A DNA stretch of 64,000 nucleotides from Rhodovastum atsumiense (GTDB lineage: Bacteria; Pseudomonadota; Alphaproteobacteria; Acetobacterales; Acetobacteraceae): positions 6,059,501 to 6,123,500 of the forward strand of contig NZ_OW485601.1 in NCBI RefSeq assembly GCF_937425535.1, read 5' to 3'. The notes beneath the pieces are model-generated. The model was not told the DNA's origin. It searched no databases and saw only the letters and a program-made list of their open reading frames with translations. The translations under genes and the position numbers were made by a program. Shown here one piece after another: positions 17,807 to 25,534 of the stretch (position 1 is the first letter of the stretch; each line of letters starts with the position of its first letter).

Positions 17807-18202
17807 TCACTTGCCTAAGCGAACGTCCACGGCGCCGCGGATCACCGCGGGTTCGCCGTTCACGCGGGCCGACAGCGACACGGTCCAGGGGCCATCCATC
17901 GAGGGCGTGACCTGGATGGGCGTGACCCCGTCCGGCATTGGCGGCAGGGCCTTGGCCGGCGCGGTCATCGCCATTCCATGTCCCCCCATCGATGCCTTCG
18001 GGCCGAACACGACGGCACCCTGGACCGGCTTGCCGTCCGGGATGTGGACGAGGCGCACGCGGATGGTGTCGGTGCCATCATCCTGGCGCACCTGGCCGAC
18101 CACCTCGAAGCGGTAATCGGCGGGAGCGGCCAGGGCGGCGTGGGAGGCGACGGCAAACGCGGCCGCGGCGACCGCGACGGAGACAAACTTCATGATACGC
18201 AT
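17807..18202 (-). CDS. Exported FixH/YtkA-like protein
   Basis: The 131-residue product has a signal peptide (VAVAAAAFAVASHAALA) and then a small beta-sandwich of the YtkA/FixH type (YRFEVVGQVR, IRVRLVHIPDGKPVQGA, GPWTVSLSARVNGEPAVIRGAVDVRL). A Met/His patch (ASMGGHGMAMTAP) could bind metal. Such proteins often accompany copper efflux and oxidase-assembly genes; the exact role is not established. One base separates its stop from the cusC-like start. ATG 18193 is an alternative start. Confidence 0.75.
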   Translation of the reverse strand: MRIMKFVSVAVAAAAFAVASHAALAAPADYRFEVVGQVRQDDGTDTIRVRLVHIPDGKPVQGAVVFGPKASMGGHGMAMTAPAKALPPMPDGVTPIQVTPSMDGPWTVSLSARVNGEPAVIRGAVDVRLGK

Positions 18203-18303
18203 TCTCTTTCCGGGGACCGCTGCGCGCGGTCATGGAACGCTGCTGTGGCTGGAGGACGGACGGCGGCCGGGCCGTCCGGCGACGCGCGTTGGCGCGTCGG
18301 CAG

Positions 18304-18708
18304 TCAGGCAGCGATCGGCGGAAAGAGCGGCGGCTTGTGGGAAATGCCCCGCGCCGGCGTGCTGGCGGGAATGATGTGCCTGAGCAGCACGGCGTAGCGG
18401 ACCGGTTCGCCCGCCGGCGAACGGTGATCGAGGACGATGGAGCAGGCGGCCGCACAGGCCAGGACGCAATCATGCGACCGCTTGTCGCAGCCGGATGGCG
18501 CCTGCCCATGGCCTTCATGGCTGTCCTGGCCAGGGCCGGCGAAGGCGTGGCAGGCCATATCCATCATGGCCATGTCCATCGTCGCGGCCCCGGCCATGTC
18601 CCGGCCCTGCGCGTTCATGTCCTGCGCGTTGATGCGCGGGGCGGCACCGCCGAGGAAGGCGATGGCCACCAGGATCAGCCCAAGACGCCTGAGCAGACCT
18701 GCACGCAT
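18304..18708 (-). CDS. Small exported Met/His/Cys-rich protein heading the copper operon
   Basis: The 134-residue product has a hydrophobic signal (LGLILVAIAFLGGAAP). A Met-rich run (ATMDMAMMDMACHAF), a His-containing stretch (DSHEGHGQ) and several cysteines (CDKRSHDCVLACAAACS) follow. These ligands suit soft-metal binding in the periplasm or membrane. I do not recognise a named family. It precedes the FixH-like gene by about 100 bases and is probably the first gene of the efflux operon, acting as a metallochaperone or sensor; this role is inferred from composition and position. Confidence 0.65.
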   Translation of the reverse strand: MRAGLLRRLGLILVAIAFLGGAAPRINAQDMNAQGRDMAGAATMDMAMMDMACHAFAGPGQDSHEGHGQAPSGCDKRSHDCVLACAAACSIVLDHRSPAGEPVRYAVLLRHIIPASTPARGISHKPPLFPPIAA

Positions 18709-18769
18709 GGGATCAATCTAGGCGATCACGTGACGCGCGCAAAGATGGAAGGCTGCATGGGTCGCAAGG

Positions 18770-18807
18770 GGCAGGCTTGCGCCGGGTGGTGCCGGCGCAA
18801 GCCTGCC
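18770..18807 (-). terminator. Terminator-like hairpin after bktB
   Basis: A perfect 16-base inverted repeat (GGCAGGCTTGCGCCGG at 18770-18785, complement at 18792-18807) encloses a 6-base loop. It lies 16 bases past the bktB stop. No strong T-run follows. Its position between the leftward bktB and the start of the leftward metal operon suggests it ends the bktB transcript. Confidence 0.75.
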
Positions 18808-18822
18808 TGGTTCGCGCCCGGC

Positions 18823-20001
18823 TCAGGCCCGTTCGAAGATCGCCGCGATGCCCTGGCCGCCGCCGATGCACATCGTCACCAGCGCGCGACGTCCCTCGGT
18901 GCGACGCAGTTCGTACAACGCCTTCACCGTGATGATCGCGCCGGTCGCCCCGATCGGATGGCCGAGCGAGATGCCGCTGCCGTTGGGGTTGAGCCGCTCG
19001 GGATCGAAAGCAAGTTCCTTGGCCACGGCGCAGGCCTGGGCGGCGAAGGCTTCATTCGCTTCGATCACGTCGAAATCATTGACCTTCAAGCCCGCGCGCT
19101 GCAGCGCCTGCTGGGTCGCCGGCACCGGCCCGATGCCCATATAGGCAGGATCGACGCCGGAATGGCCGGTGGCGACAAGTCGTGCCAGCGGCCGCAGGTT
19201 CAGCCGCTTCACCGCTTCCCCGCTCGCCACCACCACCGCCCCGGCGCCGTCGTTGATGCCGCTGGCATTGCCGGCAGTGATGGAGCCGTCCTTCTTGAAG
19301 GCCGGCCGCAGCCCGGTGACGTCCTCGGGTTTGATCTCGTGGCGCACGTGTTCGTCAGTATCGAACACGGTCGTTCCCTTGCGGGTCTTCAGCTCGATGC
19401 CGAGAATCTGATCCTTGAAGCGTCCCTCCTTGATCGCCCGGCTGGCGCGGCGATGGCTTTCCACGGCCAGCGCGTCCTGCTGCTCGCGGCTGATCTCATA
19501 GCGCGCGGCGACATTCTCGGCGGTGATGCCCATGTGCACGCGGTGGAACGGGTCGGTCAGCGAGCCGACCATGACATCGGTCGCGGTGACGTCCCCCATC
19601 TTCTGGCCCCAGCGCAGCGCCGGCAGGTGATACGGGGCGCGGCTCATGTTCTCGACGCCGCCCGCCACCGCAACCTCGGCCTCGCCGGCGCGGATGGCAT
19701 TGGCAGCAGCCAGGATCGCCTGCAGCCCGCTGCCGCACAGGCGGTTGAGGGTGAATGCCGGGGTCTCCTGTGGCAGGCCGCCTTCGATCACCGCCACCCG
19801 CGAAATATACATGTCGCGCGGCTCGGTATGGATGACCTGGCCGAACACGCCCAGGCCGATCGCGTCCGGCGCCACGCCCGCCCGGCTGACCGCTTCCCTG
19901 GTCACGGAGGCGACCAGCGTGCTGGGCGATACGTCCTTCAGCGCGCCGCCGAAATCACCGATCGCGGTGCGCACGCCAGACACGATGTAGATGTCGGTCA
20001 T
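18823..20001 (-). CDS. bktB: Beta-ketothiolase (acetyl-CoA acetyltransferase), BktB type
   Basis: From ATG 20001 the product is 392 residues, standard thiolase length. The acylated Cys is C89 in LNRLCGSGLQAI. The second half has NEAFAAQACAVAKEL and GHPIGATGA, and near the C-terminus VTMCIGGGQGIA carries the second catalytic Cys. The N-terminal FGGALKDVSP and TEPRDMYISRVAV segments are closest to BktB. The enzyme condenses acyl-CoAs for PHA precursor synthesis or cleaves 3-ketoacyl-CoA. The divergent neighbour phaZ supports a PHA role. A longer frame from 20115 lacks support. Confidence 0.9.
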   Translation of the reverse strand: MTDIYIVSGVRTAIGDFGGALKDVSPSTLVASVTREAVSRAGVAPDAIGLGVFGQVIHTEPRDMYISRVAVIEGGLPQETPAFTLNRLCGSGLQAILAAANAIRAGEAEVAVAGGVENMSRAPYHLPALRWGQKMGDVTATDVMVGSLTDPFHRVHMGITAENVAARYEISREQQDALAVESHRRASRAIKEGRFKDQILGIELKTRKGTTVFDTDEHVRHEIKPEDVTGLRPAFKKDGSITAGNASGINDGAGAVVVASGEAVKRLNLRPLARLVATGHSGVDPAYMGIGPVPATQQALQRAGLKVNDFDVIEANEAFAAQACAVAKELAFDPERLNPNGSGISLGHPIGATGAIITVKALYELRRTEGRRALVTMCIGGGQGIAAIFERA

Positions 20002-20271
20002 GAAGCTCCTCCCACATACGAACGACTTTGCGTCTCCTGCTGCAACGAGGTGGGCGAACATCGCAATGCTTTGCTCAACCGCGCGATCGTCGGCAGTGGG
20101 TGCATCATGGCGCAACGGGCCGGTCGGAGGCGAGTGGGAACGTCATCGCACGGGAATTAACTCCGTACGGTGCAGGTCCGGGCCAGTTCATTCAACAGGA
20201 TATACCGCGACGCAACATAACGTGCCGGAACTGCGGCACGTGAAACCCCGTTCTTGCCGCTACCGGGGGGC

Positions 20272-20287
20272 AACCGGCCGGCCGGTT
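20272..20287. promoter_or_regulatory. Perfect 16-base palindrome, candidate operator
   Basis: AACCGGCCGGCCGGTT is fully self-complementary and lies 36 bases upstream of the sigma-54-like element and 255 bases upstream of phaZ. A second inverted repeat with a 6-base spacer (20220-20241) is close by. Either could bind a dimeric regulator such as a PhaR-type repressor or an activator; no known consensus is matched. Confidence 0.4.
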
Positions 20288-20323
20288 CCTTTCACACGGT
20301 TATATGAATGATTATCTTGCATT

Positions 20324-20337
20324 TGGCACGGTTCTTG
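20324..20337 (+). promoter_or_regulatory. Sigma-54-like -24/-12 element before phaZ
   Basis: The sequence TTGGCACGGTTCTTGTGG (from 20323) matches the consensus YTGGCACGRNNNTTGCW except that the -12 GC is GT. TGGCAC occupies 20324-20329 and TTGT 20334-20337. It points toward phaZ, leaving a leader of nearly 200 bases. The -12 mismatch makes this a candidate only. Confidence 0.4.
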
Positions 20338-20542
20338 TGGAGCATCGTATTACGAACCAAGAATCGGACCCTGCGTGACGGCCCCATCACGCGGACAGCC
20401 GTGTACTTGCGTGTATTGGCGGTTACACAAACGCCACGTCGTCCCGCACGTCCCTCCTCCGCTTCCACGTCGGCCTTCCTGCCGACCGGCGTGCCAGAGG
20501 GCTTGTGTGTCGTCGTGGCCCAGGAAACGTAAAGGAAACGAA

Positions 20543-21790
20543 GTGCTCTATCACGTCTATGAAATGCAGCGCGTCACTCTCGCCCCCATGCGGATGCTGG
20601 CGAATCATGCGTTGACGTTGCTGGATACGCCCTTCAATCCCTGGCGTCCGACCATGGTCGGCCGGCTGACACACGCCGCGCTTGACAGTTTCGAGCACAG
20701 TACACGCCGTTTCGGCAAACCCGAGTTCGGGCACAAGCGCACCATCATCAACGGTGAACCGGTGGAGATCACGGAGGAGATCGTCGTCACCGATCCCTGG
20801 TGCGACCTGCTGCGCTTCCGCCGTGCCGTCGAGCGGCCTCATGATCCGAAATTGCTGATCGTGGCGCCGATGTCAGGCCATTACGCCACGCTGCTGCGTG
20901 GCACCGTGAAGGCCTTCCTGCCGGACCATGACGTCTACATCACCGATTGGCGCGATGCCCGCGAGGTGCCGCTGGCAGGCCCCGATTTCGACCTCAACGA
21001 CTACATCGACTACGTCATCCGCTACCTGCACCTGCTTGGCCGCGACACCCACGTGATCGCGGTCTGCCAGCCTTCGGTGCCGGTGGTGGCGGCGATCTCG
21101 CTGATGAACGAGGCGAAGGACCCGTCGGCGCCGCAAAGCGTCAGCCTGATCGGCGGCCCGATCGACACCCGCGTGGGCATCACCTCGGTCAACGATTTCG
21201 CCAAGAAGCACAGCATCGACTGGTTCCGCCGCCACGTCATCCATCGCGTGCCGATCGGCTATCCCGGGTCGTTCCGCCGCGTCTATCCGGGCTTCCTGCA
21301 GCTCGCCGGCTTCATGGCGATGAACATCGACCGCCACATGGAAGCGCACTGGCAGATGTTCCTGCATCTGGTGGAGGGCGACGGCGAGACGCTGACGTCC
21401 AAGCGCCGCTTCTACGAGGAGTACCGGGCGGTGATGGACATGTCCGCAGATTTCTACCTGCAGACCATCCACTCCGTGTTCCAGGAACACCTGCTGCCGC
21501 GCGGCCTGCTGCTCTATCGCGGCCACCGGGTCGATCCCTCGGCGATCGAGCGCACGGCGATCCAGACCATCGAGGGGGAACGCGACGACATTTCCGGCAT
21601 CGGCCAGACCAAGGCGACCCACACCATGACCCCGAACCTCGCATCCGAAATGCGCGAGCACTGGGAACAGCCGGGCGTGGGCCATTACGGCCTGTTCAAC
21701 GGGCAGCGCTTCCGGGCCGAGATCGCCCCGCGCATCAAGGCCTTCATCCGCGCCCACCACGACGTCGCCTATCGCGACCGCGCCGCCTGA
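20543..21790 (+). CDS. phaZ: Intracellular polyhydroxyalkanoate depolymerase
   Basis: The chosen start is GTG 20543 behind AAAGGAAACG, giving 415 residues. The product begins MLYHVYEMQRVTLAPMRMLA, the usual N-terminus of intracellular PHB depolymerases. The lipase-box position holds Cys (C175 in VIAVCQPSVPVV), as in the PhaZ1 family of native-granule depolymerases, and the C-terminal catalytic His is likely in EQPGVGHYGLFNG. It releases 3-hydroxybutyrate oligomers from storage granules. The frame extends upstream to 20375, but that part has no PhaZ character. Confidence 0.92.
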   Translation: MLYHVYEMQRVTLAPMRMLANHALTLLDTPFNPWRPTMVGRLTHAALDSFEHSTRRFGKPEFGHKRTIINGEPVEITEEIVVTDPWCDLLRFRRAVERPHDPKLLIVAPMSGHYATLLRGTVKAFLPDHDVYITDWRDAREVPLAGPDFDLNDYIDYVIRYLHLLGRDTHVIAVCQPSVPVVAAISLMNEAKDPSAPQSVSLIGGPIDTRVGITSVNDFAKKHSIDWFRRHVIHRVPIGYPGSFRRVYPGFLQLAGFMAMNIDRHMEAHWQMFLHLVEGDGETLTSKRRFYEEYRAVMDMSADFYLQTIHSVFQEHLLPRGLLLYRGHRVDPSAIERTAIQTIEGERDDISGIGQTKATHTMTPNLASEMREHWEQPGVGHYGLFNGQRFRAEIAPRIKAFIRAHHDVAYRDRAA

Positions 21791-21802
21791 CCTAAGCGAT
21801 TA

Positions 21803-21834
21803 CCCGTCCCACCGGCACTCACCGGTGGGACGGG
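21803..21834. terminator. Bidirectional hairpin between phaZ and the glycosyltransferase
   Basis: CCCGTCCCACCGG (21803-21815) and its exact complement (21822-21834) form a 13-base stem with a 6-base loop. It lies between two converging genes, 12 bases past the phaZ stop and 22 bases past the glycosyltransferase stop, and should end both transcripts. Confidence 0.8.
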
Positions 21835-21855
21835 CCCCCACCACTCTGCCCAGGA

Positions 21856-23274
21856 TCAGGCGGCGGCACGCTCCAGCGCCATCGCCGCGAGCACGGCATA
21901 AGCGGTCTCGGTCCACGGCACCGGGCGGAACTCCTGGCGCACCTGCGCTTCCCAGGCCCGCAGCCCATCCTTGTCGATGATGGCCGAGCGGATCATCCGC
22001 GTCGCATCGGCGACATTTTCCGGATCGAAATAACGCGCCAGTTTTCCCCCTGCCTCCGGCAGGGACGTCGTGGCCGCAACCAGGCAGGGCTTGCCGAAAG
22101 CCAGGCTCTCGGTCACCGGCAAGCCCCAGCCCTCGTACAGCGAGGGAAACAGCGTGAACCGACAGCCTTCGTACAATGCCTGCAATTCGGCATCGCTCGG
22201 GCTCTCGATGATCAGCAGCTTGCCATCGAGATGGCCGGAATTCCGGATCTGCTGCAGCAGGTCCGCGACCATCCAGCCGATCCGCCCGGCAAACACCAGG
22301 GTCGGCACCTCGCCCGGCGGCAGACTCTCCAGCAGATTGCGCCAGACCCGGAACAGCAAGGCGTGGTTCTTGCGCGCCTCGATGGTAGACACGAACAGCG
22401 CGTAGCTGCCCGGCTCCGGCAGCCGCGAACGATCCAGCGTCGCCGGAACCGCCGGCGGGGCACCGAAGCCGGTGCCGATCGGCACGGCAACGACCGGCCC
22501 CGCCAGCTTCAGGCCGGTGCCCTGCGCATAGGCACGAATATCCTCGGCGGACGCACGGGAAATCGTGAACACCACATCCGCCAGCGGCACAACCGCGTGG
22601 AACCAGCGGCGGAAGGTGGCGGCCAGCACGGCGTCACACCATTCCGGGCGCCGCAGCGGGATGATGTCGTAGATCATCACCACCACCCGCAGGCCGAGAT
22701 CCTCCCTGGCGGAGCGCAACATCGCATCGTGGCCGGCACAGAACCAGGGCGATCCCATCACCGCCAGCACGTCCCCCGGACGTGCCAGTTCCTCCAGCTT
22801 CATGCCGGTCATCGTTCCGGCCTCGTCCCCGCGGTCCGGACGGCGCCGATGCCGCAGCAACGCGCCCAGCACGCCCCGCGCCGCACCACTCAGTTCCCTG
22901 ACGGCCTGGCGCTGCAGATAGACCGCGCGCCCCAGGCTCTGGCGCACCGGAACGGGCAGGCAGGACGCGGCACCACGCGCTACGCGCCATGCCAGTGAGG
23001 CACGCGCCGGCACGGGAGTCGGGGTCGGGGCGGCGTCCTGGACGCCCGGTTTCGTCGCAGTGATGCGGTCGAACAACCGGACCAGGTCACTCCAGGGCAC
23101 CGTCACGAATCCCTGGCCGGTGCTGTCATGCCGCAGGAAACGGATCTGCTGCCCGTTTCCATCGACCTCGCCCAGAGCCCGGTAGAGTTCGAACGCCAGA
23201 CGCTGAATGCCGCTCGGCCGCACGCCGCTCCGGCCGTATTGCAACAGATCCTCGACATCCAGCCAGACGCGCAT
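21856..23274 (-). CDS. GT4-family glycosyltransferase
   Basis: From ATG 23274 the product is 472 residues. It begins MRVWLDVEDLLQYGRSG and RPSGIQRLAFELYRAL. A GT-B fold follows, with the C-terminal donor domain marked by YALFVSTIEARKNHALL, LFPSLYEGWGLPVTESLAFG (the EX7E-type motif) and CLVAATTSLPEAGG. Family 4 enzymes transfer sugars from nucleotide-activated donors to exopolysaccharide, LPS or glycolipid acceptors; the substrate is unknown. ATG 23307 behind AGGGGG and ATG 23355 are alternative starts. It stands alone rather than in a polysaccharide cluster. Confidence 0.82.
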   Translation of the reverse strand: MRVWLDVEDLLQYGRSGVRPSGIQRLAFELYRALGEVDGNGQQIRFLRHDSTGQGFVTVPWSDLVRLFDRITATKPGVQDAAPTPTPVPARASLAWRVARGAASCLPVPVRQSLGRAVYLQRQAVRELSGAARGVLGALLRHRRRPDRGDEAGTMTGMKLEELARPGDVLAVMGSPWFCAGHDAMLRSAREDLGLRVVVMIYDIIPLRRPEWCDAVLAATFRRWFHAVVPLADVVFTISRASAEDIRAYAQGTGLKLAGPVVAVPIGTGFGAPPAVPATLDRSRLPEPGSYALFVSTIEARKNHALLFRVWRNLLESLPPGEVPTLVFAGRIGWMVADLLQQIRNSGHLDGKLLIIESPSDAELQALYEGCRFTLFPSLYEGWGLPVTESLAFGKPCLVAATTSLPEAGGKLARYFDPENVADATRMIRSAIIDKDGLRAWEAQVRQEFRPVPWTETAYAVLAAMALERAAA

Positions 23275-23452
23275 CGACACGACCAACTCCGAAACGTGAA
23301 AATTCATTCCCCCCTGCCAATTCGATGGCATGGAACCAGGGGGATTCATTATCACGCTAAAACGAATGCGGCCGTACCGTGGTTCCTTTCAGCCTGGGAC
23401 ATCGGCCAGCGCGGCACCGCTCCCGCAAGGGGCGGCGCCACGGCCCGGCGCC

Positions 23453-24307
23453 CTACTCTTTTGCCGGCGTGCCCTGCGGCTCGCTGGCCGGCGCCGCATC
23501 GCGGTTCACCAGCACACGCCCGTATTGCGGGTGCCGCATGCTGCGCACCTCGTGCTCGATCGTCACCAGCACCTCGCCGCTGTCAGGATCCACCACATCC
23601 TGGAAACGATACTGGTGCAGGCTGCTTTCCTCGGTAACCAGCCCGCGTGCCAGCAGGCGGCGATGCGGCCCGGAGAAATCCGCCAGCGTGACCTGGATAT
23701 GGTGGCCGTCGTATTCGGGTTGCGCCCGGGTGGTTTCACGGAACAGGATGGCTTCCGACACGCCGGCAACGACGCGGGCGAAGCGGCCCTGGGCATCCTC
23801 ACCGGTGCGCGCCGCGGCATGCAGCACCTCGCGGTAGAAGCCGGCAATCGCGCCGGCGCTGTCCGGGGGGACGTCGATCTCGACATAAGGCAGGCCCAGC
23901 GTGATCCGTCCGAAACACGGCTGCGGCGCATGGCAACGGAAGTGGTTGCCCCAGGGACAGGTCACCTCCACATCTTCGCCGGCGTCGCGCCACGCGAACT
24001 GCGTGCCCTCCAACCGCGGCGCCACTGCAACGAGGCGCTCGCGCAGCGCCGCCAGATCAGGCAGCACCAGCCCCACCGTGCCACGCAGCAGTTGCGGCGC
24101 TCCGGCCGGCAGATGGAACTGCGAGCGCCCGACATTGACCCACATATTGTCCACGCCCACCATCAGATGCGGGTCGCGCGTCAATCCAAGCCCCACCACG
24201 TAGAACAGCGTCGCCGTCCGCTGGTCCGGCACCCGGACATTGACATGGCCGAATTCGACGATGTTGCCGACATCCCCGGCGCTGCGGTCGAACACGTGCT
24301 GCGGCAT
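23453..24307 (-). CDS. Two-domain VOC (glyoxalase/extradiol dioxygenase fold) protein
   Basis: From ATG 24307 behind GGGGGAGGGAAGG the product is 284 residues. Two VOC modules are visible: one from about residue 13 (VEFGHVNVRVPDQRTATLFYV, GRSQFHLPAG) and one from about 145 (GRITLGLPYVEIDVP, EYDGHHIQVTLADFSG). Possible metal ligands are H18 in the first module and the His pair in YDGHHIQV in the second. VOC proteins include glyoxalases, extradiol dioxygenases and epimerases; the reaction here is unknown. It starts 20 bases after the enoyl-CoA hydratase, so an aromatic or acyl-CoA catabolic context is possible. Confidence 0.72.
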   Translation of the reverse strand: MPQHVFDRSAGDVGNIVEFGHVNVRVPDQRTATLFYVVGLGLTRDPHLMVGVDNMWVNVGRSQFHLPAGAPQLLRGTVGLVLPDLAALRERLVAVAPRLEGTQFAWRDAGEDVEVTCPWGNHFRCHAPQPCFGRITLGLPYVEIDVPPDSAGAIAGFYREVLHAAARTGEDAQGRFARVVAGVSEAILFRETTRAQPEYDGHHIQVTLADFSGPHRRLLARGLVTEESSLHQYRFQDVVDPDSGEVLVTIEHEVRSMRHPQYGRVLVNRDAAPASEPQGTPAKE

Positions 24308-24327
24308 CCTTCCCTCCCCCTGTCGGA

Positions 24328-25119
24328 TCAGCTCCCGCTCCAGTGCGGCGTCCGTTTTTCCAGGAATGCGTCGATCCCCTCGGCGGCATCGCGCGCCAGC
24401 ATGTTCCGCGTCATCGCCTCGGCGGTGAAGCGGTAGGCATCGTGCAGCGTCATCTCGGCCTGGCGGTAGAACGCCTCCTTGCCGATGGCGAGCGTGAGCG
24501 GGCTCTTGGCCGCGAGCTGAGCCGCCAGCGCGGCGACTTCCGCGTCCAGCGCCGCTTCGGGCACGACCCGGTTGACCAGCCCGATCTCGCGGGCGCGCGC
24601 GGCGTCGATCGGCTCGCCGGTCAGCAGCATTTCCATCGCCGCCTTGCGCCCCACTGCCCGCGACAGCGCCACCATCGGCGTCGAGCAGAACAGGCCGATA
24701 TTCACGCCCGGGGTCGCGAACCGGGCGGTGTCGGCGGCCACGGCCAGGTCGCAGCTCGCCACCAACTGGCATCCCGCCGCGGTGGCGATGCCGTGCACCC
24801 GCGCGATCACCGGCTTGGGCAGGCGCACCAGTCGCATCATCACGTCCGCGCAAAGGGCGAACAGTGCCTCATAGGCCGGGCGGCCGGGAGTGGCGCGCAT
24901 CTCCCGCAGATCGTGGCCGGCGCAGAAGGCCGGGCCGGCTCCGCCGATGACGATGACCTGTACCGACGGGTCAGCGGCAACCTCATCCAGGGTCGCGTAC
25001 AATGCCTCGAGCAAGGCAACCGACAGGGCGTTGCGCGCCTGCGGCCGGTTCAGCGTCAACCAGGCGACCCCGGCCTCGTCACGACGCAGCAGCTTCTCCT
25101 GCACGGGACCCGTATCCAT
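24328..25119 (-). CDS. Enoyl-CoA hydratase/isomerase family protein
   Basis: The chosen ATG 25119 follows GGAGGAAAA and gives 263 residues, normal for the crotonase family. Motifs include WLTLNRPQARNALS, the oxyanion-hole loop PAFCAGHDLREM (first catalytic region) and VARVHGIATAAGCQLVASCDLAVA. In place of the usual catalytic Glu pair, the second region reads TPGVNIGLFCSTPMVALSR, so simple hydratase activity is uncertain. It probably acts on an acyl-CoA in beta-oxidation or a catabolic side path. It is cotranscribed with the VOC gene downstream. Confidence 0.8.
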   Translation of the reverse strand: MDTGPVQEKLLRRDEAGVAWLTLNRPQARNALSVALLEALYATLDEVAADPSVQVIVIGGAGPAFCAGHDLREMRATPGRPAYEALFALCADVMMRLVRLPKPVIARVHGIATAAGCQLVASCDLAVAADTARFATPGVNIGLFCSTPMVALSRAVGRKAAMEMLLTGEPIDAARAREIGLVNRVVPEAALDAEVAALAAQLAAKSPLTLAIGKEAFYRQAEMTLHDAYRFTAEAMTRNMLARDAAEGIDAFLEKRTPHWSGS

Positions 25120-25253
25120 GGCGTTTTCCTCCACCCTGGCACCATGTTCCGTCACTCTGGCGGATTGTGCCAGGATGAAGAACAAGGCCGGGGTTTCACC
25201 CCAAGTTGGATACTGATAAAATGGGGAACGTAACCAAACGGTGCGAACAGCGG

Positions 25254-25451
25254 ATGCCGATCGCCATTCTCCGAGCCGTGCTGCTGATGATGGCTCTCGG
25301 GCTGGTCGCCTGCACTGCCGATGATGTGCTGGCTCGCGGCCAAGACGTATTCAGCGGCCCCAAGAACGGCTGTGGCAATAACAACCGCCCGCCTTTCTGC
25401 AACGGGGCGCTGTTCCCGCGCGATCCCAGCACGCAGATCAAGGCCCCCTGA
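25254..25451 (+). CDS. Small lipoprotein
   Basis: From ATG 25254 the product is 65 residues with a lipoprotein-type signal (PIAILRAVLLMMALGLVAC, lipobox LVAC). A short mature part follows with three further Cys (GCGNNNRPPFC). It resembles no family I can name. The same frame opens at 25206, but the lipobox position favours the shorter form. No strong ribosome-binding site is visible, so translation is likely but not certain. Repeat copy C follows directly. Confidence 0.5.
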   Translation: MPIAILRAVLLMMALGLVACTADDVLARGQDVFSGPKNGCGNNNRPPFCNGALFPRDPSTQIKAP

Positions 25452-25458
25452 GTTCATC

Positions 25459-25531
25459 GGGATCCAAGGGCTTTGCCCTTGGCGGAGGTGCAGGAGGCAG
25501 AGCCTCCTGCCGGGGTTTGGGGCAGCGCCTC
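25459..25531 (+). repeat. Multi-hairpin repeat, copy C
   Basis: GGGATCC leads into CCAAGGGC-ttt-GCCCTTGG (25464-25482), GCAGGAGGC-aga-GCCTCCTGC (25490-25510) and an imperfect GGGGC-agc-GCCTC (25519-25531). It fills the convergent gap between the small lipoprotein and hydF and ends 3 bases before the hydF stop codon. Confidence 0.85.
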
Positions 25532-25534
25532 AAG

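Larger units (their letters stand above)
20002..20542. other. 541-base divergent intergenic region between bktB and phaZ
   Basis: I see no gene here. The region holds an inverted repeat ACGTGCCG/CGGCACGT (20220-20241), a perfect 16-base palindrome AACCGGCCGGCCGGTT (20272-20287) and a sigma-54-like element (20324-20337). The stretch around 20295-20360 is visibly less GC-rich than the flanks. It is long for this compact genome and probably carries promoters and operators for both PHA genes. Confidence 0.6.

Noticed and set aside
20375-20542. Upstream extension of phaZ
   Set aside because: The extra 56 residues are Arg/Pro/Cys-rich and unlike PHA depolymerases. The GTG at 20543 has a good ribosome-binding site and yields the family N-terminus.
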